From Hymenobacter terrenus (GTDB taxonomy: Bacteria; Bacteroidota; Bacteroidia; Cytophagales; Hymenobacteraceae): 64,000 nt of DNA. The stretch covers positions 1 through 64,000 of the forward strand of contig NZ_LATM01000005.1 in the NCBI RefSeq assembly GCF_000972495.1, in the 5' to 3' direction. Positions 36,742 through 46,535 of the stretch are shown one piece after another. The stretch's first letter is position 1. Every line of letters starts with the position of its first letter. A program made the position numbers and the translations under genes. The notes beneath the pieces were generated by a model. It saw only the letters and a program-made list of their open reading frames with translations, had not been told where the DNA came from and searched no databases.

Positions 36742-37038
36742 GTGGCCTCTTCCCAACAGCTTGCGCAACTCGACCGCCTGGAGCGGCAGATTACCACCTT
36801 AGTGGCTGCCTATCAGCAATTGCGCGAGGAGCTGGCCGATGCCAACACCACCGTGCAGCAGCTTCGCGCCGACGTGCGCGAGCGCGACCGGCAGCTGAAG
36901 GAGCGACAAAACCAGGAAAATATTGTTAAACTTGTGCAAACCATAGCTGGAGAACCCACCCACGCCAACGAATTAAAACTGCGCCTTAACGAATACATCC
37001 GCGAACTGGATAAGTGTCTTGCCTATTTGAGAGACTAA
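36742..37038 (+). CDS. Small coiled-coil protein upstream of zapA
   Basis: 98 residues from a GTG start. Residues about 3-60 are a continuous heptad-type coiled coil (LAQLDRLERQITTLVAAYQQLREELADAN), the rest is helical. It is 41 bp upstream of zapA on the same strand. By size and position it resembles a ZapB-like partner of ZapA, which would help organise the division ring, but there is no sequence signature to prove it. Confidence 0.7.
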   Translation: MASSQQLAQLDRLERQITTLVAAYQQLREELADANTTVQQLRADVRERDRQLKERQNQENIVKLVQTIAGEPTHANELKLRLNEYIRELDKCLAYLRD

Positions 37039-37079
37039 CCATATTGTGACCCTCACCCCCAAGCCGTAAATTCCGCCTT

Positions 37080-37373
37080 ATGAGCGAGCTAGCTATCAAA
37101 ATTCGTATTGCTGACCGGGACTATCCCATGCGCGTTGACGTGCAGGATGAAGAACGGCTGCGCCTGGCCGGGCGGCTGTTGGGCGACAAGCTGCGCGAAT
37201 TCAGAGAAGGCTACGGCATTCAGGACAAGCAGGACCTGCTGGCCATGATTGCATTGGCTACCATGGCCGACCAATTGAAAGTGAGCAAGGAAAAGGATGG
37301 CACCGATGCGGCGCTAACCGAACGGCTGGCTCGTTTCGACGAGCTACTATCCGGCGTGGTGCTGGCGGGCTGA
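37080..37373 (+). CDS. zapA: Cell division protein ZapA
   Basis: 97 residues. Starts [18 protein letters not shown] and has the helical half [17 protein letters not shown] typical of ZapA, the small FtsZ-associated protein that bundles FtsZ filaments at midcell. In the order coiled-coil gene - zapA - rny seen in Bacteroidota. Confidence 0.85.
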   Translation: MSELAIKIRIADRDYPMRVDVQDEERLRLAGRLLGDKLREFREGYGIQDKQDLLAMIALATMADQLKVSKEKDGTDAALTERLARFDELLSGVVLAG

Positions 37374-37501
37374 GCCCCGCCCGGCACTCACACACTCGTT
37401 GGCCCGGCTGGGCGACGCGGCAATCGGCCGCCTCCGCCCCCGCCCGGGCAAATCTGTTCTACCCAGTTATGGTTTTTTCACCCATCCAAAACCATACTGA
37501 T

Positions 37502-39190
37502 ATGACCCCTTTGATAATGTACTGTTTGCTGGCCGCCGTGGTCGCCCTTGTGGCGGGCATTGTGGTGGGCAAGCAGCTGGCCGGCAAAGCCCGGCTGGAC
37601 CACGAAGGCGAGGCCACGGCCCGCGCCCAGCAAATACTCCGCGATGCGGAAGAGAAAGGCAACCGTCTCCGCGACGAAAAAATTAAGCAGGCCGATGAGC
37701 GGCTCGAACAGTCCAAGAATAAGTTTAAAAATCTACGCAACGAATTTGACCAGGAAAGCCGCCGCCTCAAGCAAGCCCTTGAGCAAGAGCTAACCGAGCG
37801 CCGCCAGGGCGTATTAGAGCAAGAGCAAAGCATTAAGCTGCTGACCGAAACCACCCAGCGTCAGCTCGAACAGCTTCAGAAGAAGGAGCAGGACCTGGAA
37901 CGCACCCGCGAAAAGATTCAGGTAGACAGCCAGCAGCTGCGCGAGAAGCTGGAAACCCAGGACGAGAAGCGCCGCGCCGCCCACGAAGCAGCTTTGGCCG
38001 AGCTGCAAGCCAAGGAAAAAGAGGCCGATGAGCAGCTGCACAACGTGCAGCGTCAACTCGAAACCATTGCCAACCTGACGGCCGCTGAGGCCCGCGAGCA
38101 GTTGGTGGAATCGCTGAAAAACGAGGCGCAGATTCAGGCCAGTTCCTACATCAAGGACACCGTGGCCCAGGCCAAACTCACGGCCACCAAAGACGCCAAG
38201 AAGATTGTGCTCGAAACCATTCAGCGCACCGCGTCAGAGCACGCCATCGAGAACTGCGTTTCGATTTTCAACATTGAAAGCGACGACGTGAAGGGCAAAA
38301 TCATCGGCCGCGAGGGGCGCAACATCCGGGCACTGGAAGCCGCCACGGGCGTCGAAATCATCGTAGACGACACGCCGGAAGCCATCATCATCTCGGGCTT
38401 CGACCCGGTGCGCCGCGAAATTGCCCGCCTCTCGCTGCACTTGCTGGTGAAGGACGGCCGCATTCACCCGGCCCGCGTGGAGGAAATCGTGGCCAAAACC
38501 CGCAAGAATATTGAGGAGGAAATCGTCGAAATCGGTGAGAAAACCATCATCGACCTCGGCATTCACGGCCTGCACCCGGAACTGATTAAGATGGTGGGCC
38601 GGATGCGCTTCCGCTCCAGCTACGGTCAGAACCTACTGCAACACTCGCGCGAAGTAGCCAATCTCTGCGCCACCATGGCCGCCGAAATGGGTCTCGACGT
38701 GAAGAAAGCCAAGCGCGCCGGCCTGCTTCACGACATTGGTAAAGTGAGCAGCGAGGAGCCCGAGCTACCCCACGCCATCCTGGGCATGGAGATGGCCAAG
38801 AAGTGGAAAGAGCACCCCGACGTAGTAAACGCCATCGGCGCTCACCACGACGAGATTGAGATGACGGCCATGATTTCGCCGCTCGTGCAGGCTTGCGACG
38901 CTATTTCAGGTTCACGCCCCGGTGCCCGCCGCGAGATGATGGAAAGCTACATCAAGCGCCTCAAGCAGCTCGAAGAAACCGCTAACGGCTTCAAGGGCGT
39001 GAACCAGTGCTTCGCCATCCAGGCCGGCCGCGAGCTACGCGTGATGGTGGACGCCGAGAACGTGAGCGACGAGCGCGCCGCTGAGCTGAGCTTCGAAATC
39101 TCGCAGAAAATTGAGAAGGAAATGCAATACCCTGGCCAGATCAAAATCACAGTAATCAGAGAAATGCGCGCCGTGGCCTACGCCAAATAG
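37502..39190 (+). CDS. rny: Ribonuclease Y
   Basis: 562 residues from the ATG at 37502 (an ATG 33 bp upstream is possible). N-terminal membrane anchor (about 5-25), long coiled coil (about 30-205), KH domain (about 245-310, [19 protein letters not shown]), and the HD catalytic domain with LLHDIGKV and AHHDEIE (about 375-470). RNase Y is a membrane-bound endonuclease that starts mRNA decay. Full length. Confidence 0.95.
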   Translation: MTPLIMYCLLAAVVALVAGIVVGKQLAGKARLDHEGEATARAQQILRDAEEKGNRLRDEKIKQADERLEQSKNKFKNLRNEFDQESRRLKQALEQELTERRQGVLEQEQSIKLLTETTQRQLEQLQKKEQDLERTREKIQVDSQQLREKLETQDEKRRAAHEAALAELQAKEKEADEQLHNVQRQLETIANLTAAEAREQLVESLKNEAQIQASSYIKDTVAQAKLTATKDAKKIVLETIQRTASEHAIENCVSIFNIESDDVKGKIIGREGRNIRALEAATGVEIIVDDTPEAIIISGFDPVRREIARLSLHLLVKDGRIHPARVEEIVAKTRKNIEEEIVEIGEKTIIDLGIHGLHPELIKMVGRMRFRSSYGQNLLQHSREVANLCATMAAEMGLDVKKAKRAGLLHDIGKVSSEEPELPHAILGMEMAKKWKEHPDVVNAIGAHHDEIEMTAMISPLVQACDAISGSRPGARREMMESYIKRLKQLEETANGFKGVNQCFAIQAGRELRVMVDAENVSDERAAELSFEISQKIEKEMQYPGQIKITVIREMRAVAYAK

Positions 39191-39228
39191 TGCATCGCAG
39201 CACTTGCTTTGGCTCGTACTCAGCCCAC

Positions 39229-39267
39229 CAAAAAGCCCCCGCAGCGAGAGTAGCGGGAGCTTTTTTG
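39229..39267 (+). terminator. Terminator after rny
   Basis: AAAAAGCCCCCGC, loop, GCGGGAGCTTTTTT, 40 bp past the stop. Confidence 0.85.
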
Positions 39268-39426
39268 GCTTATCTTCAGCCTGCTATTTCCCCTGGCTCT
39301 TCTTGACTGTGCCTTGTATCTGACTCATGAATAGCACTATTACTGAGATATAAACCGGCAGGGCAGGCAATCGAGGACTGAAGATAGGTTGCACTGATAA
39401 AGCGCTTGATGCGAACTTCGCATTCG

Positions 39427-40389
39427 ATGAGCCGAAACCGATGGCTGCCGCTGCTACTTACCGCTTCATGGGGCGGCCTTGCTGCCTGCGCCGTGCACAA
39501 CCCCTATGCTGTCACCAACCGCTCCTACCGACAGCAGGTGGAGGCCTACGCCAAGTCCTTGTGCATCACGCCCGCACCCACGCCGGGCGGCGACAGCTTG
39601 CTACTGGGCAAGGACTGGGTAGGCACTACCAACTTCAACCTGCGCAAGCCGAACTACGTCATCATCCACCACACGGCCCAGGATTCGACGGCCCAGACAC
39701 TCAAGACCTTCACCCTGCCCCGCACGCAGGTGAGCGCGCACTACGTTATCGGGCGCGATGGCCGGGTCTACCACATGCTCAACGACTACCTGCGGGCTTG
39801 GCACGGCGGCTTGGCTAAGTGGGGCAACAATACCGACATCAACTCCTGCTCCATTGGCATTGAGCTGGATAATAATGGTAACGGGCCTTTCGCGGAGCCG
39901 CAGATAACCAGCCTGCTGCGAGTATTGGCAGGCCTGAAAAAAGCCTACAACATTCCCGCTGCTAATTTTATCGGCCACGCCGACATTGCCCCAAGCCGCA
40001 AGAACGACCCCAGCGCCTTTTTCCCTTGGAAGCGGCTGGCCGATAATGGCTTTGGCCTGTGGTACGACGCGGGGCCATTGCCTAGTCCTACCGAGCCGGC
40101 CCCTACCCTACCGGCCGACAGCCTCGGCGGGCTGGCCGTTACCCCACCCCTGCCGGGCGTGTCGCCGCCCGCTGATAGCGTGGTGCTAGATGCGCAGCTC
40201 GCTCGCCTCAACAGTATGGCTCCGCCTTTTAATCCCCGGGAGGCGTTGCGAATTATCGGGTATGACACCCGCGACCTGCCCGCGGCCATTCAAGCCTTCA
40301 AGCTGCATTTTATTCAGCAGAATGTGAGCGCCCCGCTCTCCGATGCTGATAATCGGATTTTATTCAACCTCTATAAGAAGTATTTGTAA
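39427..40389 (+). CDS. N-acetylmuramoyl-L-alanine amidase lipoprotein
   Basis: 320 residues from the ATG at 39427, chosen because it gives a lipoprotein signal with GLAAC. The amidase_2/PGRP zinc site is visible: YVIIHHTAQDS, AHYVIGRDG, SIGIELDNN and GHADIAPSRKNDP. Residues about 255-320 form a peptidoglycan-binding-like helical domain (PREALRIIGYD...AIQAFKLHF). AmiD-like: cleaves the amide bond between MurNAc and L-Ala, from an outer-membrane anchor. Confidence 0.9.
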   Translation: MSRNRWLPLLLTASWGGLAACAVHNPYAVTNRSYRQQVEAYAKSLCITPAPTPGGDSLLLGKDWVGTTNFNLRKPNYVIIHHTAQDSTAQTLKTFTLPRTQVSAHYVIGRDGRVYHMLNDYLRAWHGGLAKWGNNTDINSCSIGIELDNNGNGPFAEPQITSLLRVLAGLKKAYNIPAANFIGHADIAPSRKNDPSAFFPWKRLADNGFGLWYDAGPLPSPTEPAPTLPADSLGGLAVTPPLPGVSPPADSVVLDAQLARLNSMAPPFNPREALRIIGYDTRDLPAAIQAFKLHFIQQNVSAPLSDADNRILFNLYKKYL

Positions 40390-40470
40390 CCTAGTTATTG
40401 GCCCTTATATTTAGGCAACTGTGGGAGTTGACTGCTGACGCAGCGCCGGCCGGGGGTTTACCTTTATTCT

Positions 40471-41721
40471 ATGCTAGAAGTATCAAAACGCGGGCAGGCC
40501 ATGCCCGTATCGCCATTTCGCAAGCTACTGCCGTATGCCGAGGCGGCCCGCCAACAGGGCAAGATTGTTTATCCCCTCAACATTGGGCAGCCCGACGTGC
40601 TGACGCCGCCCGCGATGCTCGATGCGGTGCGTAAGGCCGACGTGGCGGTACTTGGCTACGCCCCCGGCGCCGGCACCGACAGCTACCGTCGTAAGTTGGA
40701 AAGCTATTACCAGCGGGCAGGCATACCAGCTCTATTCGAGAACATTATGGTGACCACAGCAGGCAGCGAGGCTATTCTCTTCACCATGCTCACCTGCCTC
40801 AACCCCGGCGATGAGGTGATAGTAGTGGAGCCCTTTTACGGCACCTACACAGCGTTTGCCATTGCGGCGGGCGTCAGCATTGTAGCGGTTACGGCACACA
40901 TCGAGGACGGCTTTGCCTTGCCACCGCTGGCTGATTTTGAAGCTGTTATTACGCCGCGCACGCGGGCCATTCTCATCTGCAACCCCAGCAACCCTACTGG
41001 CTACGTGTACCGGCGCGATGAATTGGAGGCGTTGCTGGACCTCTGCATCCGCCACGATTTATACCTGCTTTCTGACGAAGCATACCGCGAATACTGCTAC
41101 GACGGCGCCCGCGCTACCAGCGCCCTGAGCCTGGTGGGTGGCGAACAGCACGTCGTCATGCTTGACACGATTTCGAAGCGTTACAGCGCCTGTGGGGCCC
41201 GCGTGGGCGCACTCGTCACGCGCAACCCGGAGGTGTGGCTGGCGGCCTTTCACTTCGGGCAGATGCGCATTTGTCCCCCCGTGCTCGAAATGCTGGCCGC
41301 CGAAGCTGCCGCCGACCTGCCTTCTTCCTATTTTGATGGCACCCGCGCCGAATATCAGGCCCGGCGCGACCTCACGGTAACTCGTTTACGGGCCATGCCC
41401 GGCGTGACTTGCCCGGTGCCCGGCGGAGCCTTCTACGTAGTGGCCCGCCTGCCCGTGGATGATGCGCAGAAGTTTGGCCAGTGGCTCCTCGAAGAGTTTA
41501 CCCTCGATAATCAAACGCTGATGCTCTCGCCCGCCAATGGTTTCTACCACACGCCGGGCCTAGGCCGGCAGGAGGTACGCTTGGCCTACGTCATCAATCG
41601 CACCGACCTCGCCGCCGCCCTCACCTGCCTGGAACACGCCTTGCTGACCTATCCTGGCCGCGTAGAGCCCGAGCTGCAAGTAGCTGCTACCGTCGAGGCA
41701 GTTGCTAGCCTCAGTGTTTAA
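40471..41721 (+). CDS. Pyridoxal-phosphate aminotransferase, class I/II
   Basis: 416 residues. The pattern LNIGQPDVLTPPAM, GSEAILFTMLTCLNPGDEVIV, NPSNPTGYVY, SDEAYREYCYD and the Schiff-base lysine in DTISKRYSACGARVG mark fold-type I aminotransferases related to aspartate/tyrosine transaminases. The substrate cannot be read from sequence. ends at a bidirectional terminator. Confidence 0.93.
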   Translation: MLEVSKRGQAMPVSPFRKLLPYAEAARQQGKIVYPLNIGQPDVLTPPAMLDAVRKADVAVLGYAPGAGTDSYRRKLESYYQRAGIPALFENIMVTTAGSEAILFTMLTCLNPGDEVIVVEPFYGTYTAFAIAAGVSIVAVTAHIEDGFALPPLADFEAVITPRTRAILICNPSNPTGYVYRRDELEALLDLCIRHDLYLLSDEAYREYCYDGARATSALSLVGGEQHVVMLDTISKRYSACGARVGALVTRNPEVWLAAFHFGQMRICPPVLEMLAAEAAADLPSSYFDGTRAEYQARRDLTVTRLRAMPGVTCPVPGGAFYVVARLPVDDAQKFGQWLLEEFTLDNQTLMLSPANGFYHTPGLGRQEVRLAYVINRTDLAAALTCLEHALLTYPGRVEPELQVAATVEAVASLSV

Positions 41722-41769
41722 CCTATTGCCTCAACCGCAAGATAAGCTAGTGAATTTGTTCCTAGCTTG

Positions 41770-41815
41770 GTATTAATAAAAAAAGCCCGCTATCCGGCGG
41801 GCTTTTTTATTAATA
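41770..41815. terminator. Bidirectional terminator
   Basis: TATTAATAAAAAAAGCCCGC paired with GCGGGCTTTTTTATTAATA, between convergent aminotransferase and M1 peptidase genes. Confidence 0.92.
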
Positions 41816-41900
41816 CCATAGTTAGGGCTTGAGTCAAGCTGGCGCCTCTCCTCTTTGAAAAGAGGGTACGGGCCCGGTAGGTGCGGCGGTCTCTCGCGGG

Positions 41901-44264
41901 CTATTGCCCTCCCACAGCTTTCTGCTCCTGTTTCCGGATGGGGCTGCCTTGCGCGGCCTGCTGCATGGGGTTGGGGCTCTGGTTAGCATTGTTTCCACCG
42001 GCCTGCTGCTGAAATAACTCGAAGCGGGAAGCAGTGGGCTGGCGGGGGAAAGCGTTGTTGGAAAGGTCCGTGTCGGCGGTTTGCTGGAGGGGGTCGAGCA
42101 CGAAGCTGATGACGGGCTTCTGGGTGACGATGACCTTGGTGACCTGGGCGTTGTTCTTGCGCCAGATTTCGGCGGGGATGGTACGGATTTCCTGGGAATT
42201 ATCAGCATAGGTGAGCTGCAGGATGACCGGCATAACCAAGCCACCGACGTTACGCAAACTCAGCTCGTAGAAGTTCTGGGTGTCGCCCAGGCGCTTTTGC
42301 TGCTCGGGGGTGAGCGTGCTCAAGTAGGCATTGTAGCGCTGCTGGTCGGCAGCGGTCACGGCCAGAGGGTCGTACTTATTGTAGAAGTCCTTCAGCTCGG
42401 GCTTCTCCTCAACCGCCGTCTGTTTGATGTCGGTAGCGTTGCGCTGGGCCGAGATAGACGGGGCTGCAGCGCCTTGCTGCTGCTGCAACAGCTTGTTCTC
42501 GACCTGTGGGTTTTTGGTGCTCACGTTGTAGGCTTTCACCGATTCGAGGCTGATATCGCAACGGTCGGTGGAGTAGAACCAGCCGCGCCAGAACCAGTCC
42601 AGATCCACGGCCGAGGCGTCTTCCATGGTACGGAAGAAGTCGGCCGGCGTGGGGTGCTTGTAGGCCCAACGCGTGGCGTAGGTCTTGAAGGCGTGGTCGA
42701 ACAGCTCGCGGCCCATCACCGTTTCGCGCAGGATGTTGAGCGCCGTGGCTGGCTTGCCGTAGGCGTTGTTACCAAACTGCAACACCGACTCCGAATTGGT
42801 CATGATGGGCGTTTGCAGGCTCTTATCCGTCAGCATGTAGTTCACGATGTTGCGGGGCTCGCCGCGGCGTGAAGGATAGTTACGCTCCCATTCCTGCTCG
42901 GTCAGGTACTGGCAGAAGGTGTTCAGTCCCTCGTCCATCCACGACCACTGCCGCTCGTCGGAATTCACAATCATGGGAAAGAAGTTGTGCCCCACTTCGT
43001 GGATAATCACCCCAATCATTGCGTATTTACGGTCGGCCGAGTAGGTGCCATCCTTCTCTGGTCGGCCCCCATTGAAGCAAATCATGGGGTATTCCATGCC
43101 GCCCACCGGTCCGTGCACCGAAATAGCCACGGGGTACTGGTACGGAATGGTGAATTTGGAGTAGGTCTTGATGGTGTGGGCCACCACTTCTGTCGAATAC
43201 TGCCCCCAGAGCGGATTGCCTTCTTTGGGATAGTAGGACATGCACATCACGGGCTTGCCGCTTTGGGTAATACCCATGGCATCCCAGATGAACTTGCGCG
43301 AACTGGCCCAGGCGAAGTCACGCACGTTTTTAGCGGCGAAATTCCAGGTTTTAGTGGCGCTAGTGCGGCTGCTTTCATTGCGCACGGCTTCTTCCTGGCT
43401 CACGATGAGTACGGGCTTTTTGGCAGTTTTGGCCTGCTCCAAGCGCTTCTGCTGCGCAGCGGTGAGCACCTGTGCGGCATTGAGGAGCGTGCCAGTGGCA
43501 CCCACCACGTGGTCAGCCGGAGCGGTGATGCTCACTTTGTAGTCGCCAAAGGGCAGGGTGAACTCGCCGTTGCCCAGAAACTGCTTATGCTGCCAGCCCT
43601 GGTTGTCGGAATACACAGCCATGCGTGGGTAGAACTGGGCAATTTCGTAGAGGTAGTTCTTGTCCTCCGGGAAGTACTCATAGCCGCTGCGCTCACTGAT
43701 TTTCAGCTGGTCGTTGATGTTGTAGTGCCACTTCACGTTGAATGACACGGACTCCCGCGGCCGGAGTGGCGTGGGCAAATCGATGCGCATCATAGTGTGG
43801 TTGGTCACCGTTTTCAGGGCCTTGCCTTCCTTGCTCGTCACGCTCTCAATCTTGAAGCCGCCATCGAAGTCCGAAAGCAGGCTCTCCAGCGCCTGAAATG
43901 GCATCTTCTCCTGCACCTGGCTTACCTGCGTGGCCGTCGTGATAGAGTTTTTGTCCAGAATGTTCTGGTCGAGCTGCACCCAGAGGTAGGGCAGCACGTC
44001 GGGCGATAGGTTGGTGTAGGTAATGGTTTCGCGGCCACTAATAGCCTGCTTGGCATCATCGAGCGTGACCTTGATGTCGTAATCGGCGCGCTGCTGCCAG
44101 TAGTTGGGGCCGGGGGCGCCACTGGCGGTCCGGTAGGAGTTGGGCGTGGGCAGCACGGTTTCGAGCTGCGCAAATTTATCGGTGCCCGAATTGGTGGTCT
44201 GGGCCGCAGCCGGCAGCTGGCCCGTCACTGCCAGCACCAAGCCAACGAATAGAAAACGACGCAT
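41901..44264 (-). CDS. M1 family metallopeptidase
   Basis: 787 residues from the ATG at 44264, with a signal peptide ending near AAAQT (residue 22). Gluzincin site HEVGHN and, 18 residues after the second His, the third ligand Glu in WMDEG. The exopeptidase motif GxMEN appears as GGMEYP, where Asn is replaced by Tyr-Pro, so aminopeptidase activity is uncertain. The last 120 residues are Gln- and Asn-rich. Exported peptidase. Confidence 0.9.
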   Translation of the reverse strand: MRRFLFVGLVLAVTGQLPAAAQTTNSGTDKFAQLETVLPTPNSYRTASGAPGPNYWQQRADYDIKVTLDDAKQAISGRETITYTNLSPDVLPYLWVQLDQNILDKNSITTATQVSQVQEKMPFQALESLLSDFDGGFKIESVTSKEGKALKTVTNHTMMRIDLPTPLRPRESVSFNVKWHYNINDQLKISERSGYEYFPEDKNYLYEIAQFYPRMAVYSDNQGWQHKQFLGNGEFTLPFGDYKVSITAPADHVVGATGTLLNAAQVLTAAQQKRLEQAKTAKKPVLIVSQEEAVRNESSRTSATKTWNFAAKNVRDFAWASSRKFIWDAMGITQSGKPVMCMSYYPKEGNPLWGQYSTEVVAHTIKTYSKFTIPYQYPVAISVHGPVGGMEYPMICFNGGRPEKDGTYSADRKYAMIGVIIHEVGHNFFPMIVNSDERQWSWMDEGLNTFCQYLTEQEWERNYPSRRGEPRNIVNYMLTDKSLQTPIMTNSESVLQFGNNAYGKPATALNILRETVMGRELFDHAFKTYATRWAYKHPTPADFFRTMEDASAVDLDWFWRGWFYSTDRCDISLESVKAYNVSTKNPQVENKLLQQQQGAAAPSISAQRNATDIKQTAVEEKPELKDFYNKYDPLAVTAADQQRYNAYLSTLTPEQQKRLGDTQNFYELSLRNVGGLVMPVILQLTYADNSQEIRTIPAEIWRKNNAQVTKVIVTQKPVISFVLDPLQQTADTDLSNNAFPRQPTASRFELFQQQAGGNNANQSPNPMQQAAQGSPIRKQEQKAVGGQ

Positions 44265-44319
44265 AGAAAAAACGTAAGTAAAAAACAGAACAAGCGCCGG
44301 CCCAAGCCGGGAAAGTTGA

Positions 44320-44351
44320 CGAAGATAAACCGGGAGCCGCAGCGAGGCCAA
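44320..44351 (-). promoter_or_regulatory. Putative promoter of the M1 peptidase gene
   Basis: Minus strand TTG, 21 nt, TATCTTCG: one mismatch to the -7 consensus. 56 bp before the start codon. Confidence 0.4.
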
Positions 44352-44441
44352 CAATTACGTAATCTGCCGCTGAGTGGCAAGTCCTAAACACCGGCTGTGC
44401 TTGTTAGCAACTAACAGTCGGCAGTTACAAAAATTCACCAA

Positions 44442-45038
44442 TCAAGGCCACAGCTGTTGCAACAGCAGCACCGTGGCAATGCCCAGGGCTGCGCCGCTGG
44501 TGGTCAGCAGCCAGTCGCGCCGCGCCACCCGGAAGCCGCGCAACAATACCGCTCCCAGCAGCAACATGACCGTTACGACCAGTACCTGCCCCAGTTCCAC
44601 CCCGACATTAAACGCAAATAATTCCTGAATGGGGCGGCTATCCGGCCCAAGTAGGGCGCGCAGGTAGTTTGAGAATCCCAAGCCGTGAATCAGGCCAAAC
44701 CCTAGCGCCAGCAGATTGGGCGCGGCGGCCAGCACCGGGGCCCGGAGCCGCGGCACGCGCCCGGCCCCCCGCAAGTTCACCAATGCCGTGACCATGATGG
44801 TTACCGGAATCAAAGCTTCAATAATAGCTGGCTTAAAAGCAACCAGCCCCAGCGTAGCCAAGGCCAGCGTGAGCGAGTGCCCCACCGTGAAACTGGTGAC
44901 CAGGGCCAGCACCCGCCGCCAATCGGCCAGCACGTAGGGCGCGCACAGGGCCAGCAAAAACGTAAGGTGGTCGGCCGCCCGCGGCGTGCAGATGTGCAAA
45001 AAACCGAGGTGCAGATAGGTCTGAAAAACCGATGCCAT
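44442..45038 (-). CDS. HupE/UreJ-like membrane protein
   Basis: 198 residues from the ATG at 45038, all membrane: about six hydrophobic helices. The first has LGFLHICTPRAADHLTFLLAL, the second FTVGHSLTLALATLG, the fourth LGFGLIHGLGFSNYL, where the His pairs match the HupE/UreJ_2 family linked to nickel or other metal transport. There is no hydrogenase or urease gene nearby, so the metal is unknown. Confidence 0.82.
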   Translation of the reverse strand: MASVFQTYLHLGFLHICTPRAADHLTFLLALCAPYVLADWRRVLALVTSFTVGHSLTLALATLGLVAFKPAIIEALIPVTIMVTALVNLRGAGRVPRLRAPVLAAAPNLLALGFGLIHGLGFSNYLRALLGPDSRPIQELFAFNVGVELGQVLVVTVMLLLGAVLLRGFRVARRDWLLTTSGAALGIATVLLLQQLWP

Positions 45039-45454
45039 GCGGCAAATTACGTCTTTGCCTAATATTTCGGCTGTCTTGCCCGCCGCAACGGTCCCGGCAA
45101 TGGCGCTAAGCCAGCCAACTAACCTGACGTATTCGGCTGACTTGTGCTCGGCGAGTACTTCCCGCTCGACAGTAAGCAAGGTGTCTGATGACAGAGTCGA
45201 GCGCATCCGCTAGGGTCTCATCCGAAAATCGCACTCTCCTTGCAGGCTAATGTGCGGCTAGCTCAGCAGGTCGGGCTGGAACAGTTGCTGATTGAGGTAA
45301 ACATAAGAGAGACAGGCTTGCCAAGTGCATGCACCGTTGCTATCGTTCCTGCTCACCTGGTCGCTGGCCCATCGCACGCAGGTGCCGTGGTTATGGGGCC
45401 TCCTTGTATATTAATCATCTCACTTAGACCATTGTCTCATTTTCCTTTAAAGCC

Positions 45455-46417
45455 ATGAATAGGTTCGACCGCATTACGGCTATTCTCATCCAACTACAGG
45501 CCAAGCGCATGATAAGCGGCCCTGCCTTGGCCGAGCAGTTTGGCGTGAGCCTGCGTACGGTCTACCGCGACTTGCGTACCCTGGAGCTGGCCGGCGTGCC
45601 ACTTATCGGTGAACACGGGGTGGGGTATTCTCTGGTGGATGGCTATCGGCTGCCGCCCGTCATGTTTACCCGCGAGGAAGCCACGGCCCTGCTCACCGCT
45701 GAAAAGCTGGCGGCCCGCCTCACCGATGCGCCCACGGCGCGCCTCAGCGGCGCGGCCATGGACAAGCTGCGCGCCGTGCTGCGCCGCCCCGACCGCGACC
45801 ACCTTGAAATCCTTGCCCCGCACATTCAGGTATTAGGGCCCCGCGACCAAGCCGACCGCCCGAGTGCCTATCAAGAGCTGGTGACGGCCGTGGCGACGCA
45901 ACGCGTGGTGCACCTGCGCTACCAGGCTGCCGAGGCCGACGCCCCTACCACACGCGACATCGAGCCCATTGGCCTGTACCTGAGCCGGCAGTGGCACGTG
46001 GTGGCATACTGCCGGCTGCGGCAGACCTTCCGGGATTTTCGCCTCGACCGCATCCAGCACCTGGAGGTCCGGGAGGAAGTCTTTACCGCGCGCCCCGAAA
46101 CCTTGCAGCAGCACTGGGCCGCCGAAGCCAACCGGCGCCACAGAGAAAAGGTCGTGTTACGTTTTCAGGCGGCAGCAGTGTTGCCCGCCTCGGCTCAGCA
46201 CCTGCACGATACCAAGCACCAGTACGGCTGGGCTCACGAGCAGCCGTTGCCGGACGGCAGCGTGGAGATGACCTTATTCATCGGCTCGCTGCCCTACCTG
46301 GCTGCCTGGCTATTGCCCTACGCGGGGGCCATTACCGTAGTCGAGCCCCTCGCGCTGCGGGAGCACCTGCGCGAGCTGGCGCAGCGAGCGCACGATTTTT
46401 TTTGCGCGTCTGACTAA
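45455..46417 (+). CDS. YafY-type regulator with WYL domain
   Basis: 320 residues. N-terminal winged helix-turn-helix (residues about 5-60, LIQLQAKRMISGPALAEQFGVSLRTVYRDLRTL) and a WYL domain from about 145 (VHLRYQAAEAD, GLYLSRQWHVVAYC, FRLDRIQHLEV). WYL proteins sense nucleic acid or small ligands and often respond to DNA damage or phage. Stands alone. Confidence 0.88.
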   Translation: MNRFDRITAILIQLQAKRMISGPALAEQFGVSLRTVYRDLRTLELAGVPLIGEHGVGYSLVDGYRLPPVMFTREEATALLTAEKLAARLTDAPTARLSGAAMDKLRAVLRRPDRDHLEILAPHIQVLGPRDQADRPSAYQELVTAVATQRVVHLRYQAAEADAPTTRDIEPIGLYLSRQWHVVAYCRLRQTFRDFRLDRIQHLEVREEVFTARPETLQQHWAAEANRRHREKVVLRFQAAAVLPASAQHLHDTKHQYGWAHEQPLPDGSVEMTLFIGSLPYLAAWLLPYAGAITVVEPLALREHLRELAQRAHDFFCASD

Positions 46418-46503
46418 GTAATCCAAATAGCTGATTACCTGCTGCTTGAATTACTCAGCAGAATGACTTGTGGGCGATTGTGGCGGCTCTGGCACTTCAC
46501 AGT

Positions 46504-46535
46504 GCGGGGACGCGGAGCAAAGGCTCCGCGCTACT
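46504..46535. repeat. Dispersed palindromic repeat (copy with 30624-30722)
   Basis: GCGGGGACGCGGAGC, loop AAAG, GCTCCGCGC. The reverse complement shares CCGCGTCCCCGC and flanking TAGCG with the 30.6-kb copy. It ends at the 3' end of the 46534 gene. Confidence 0.45.
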
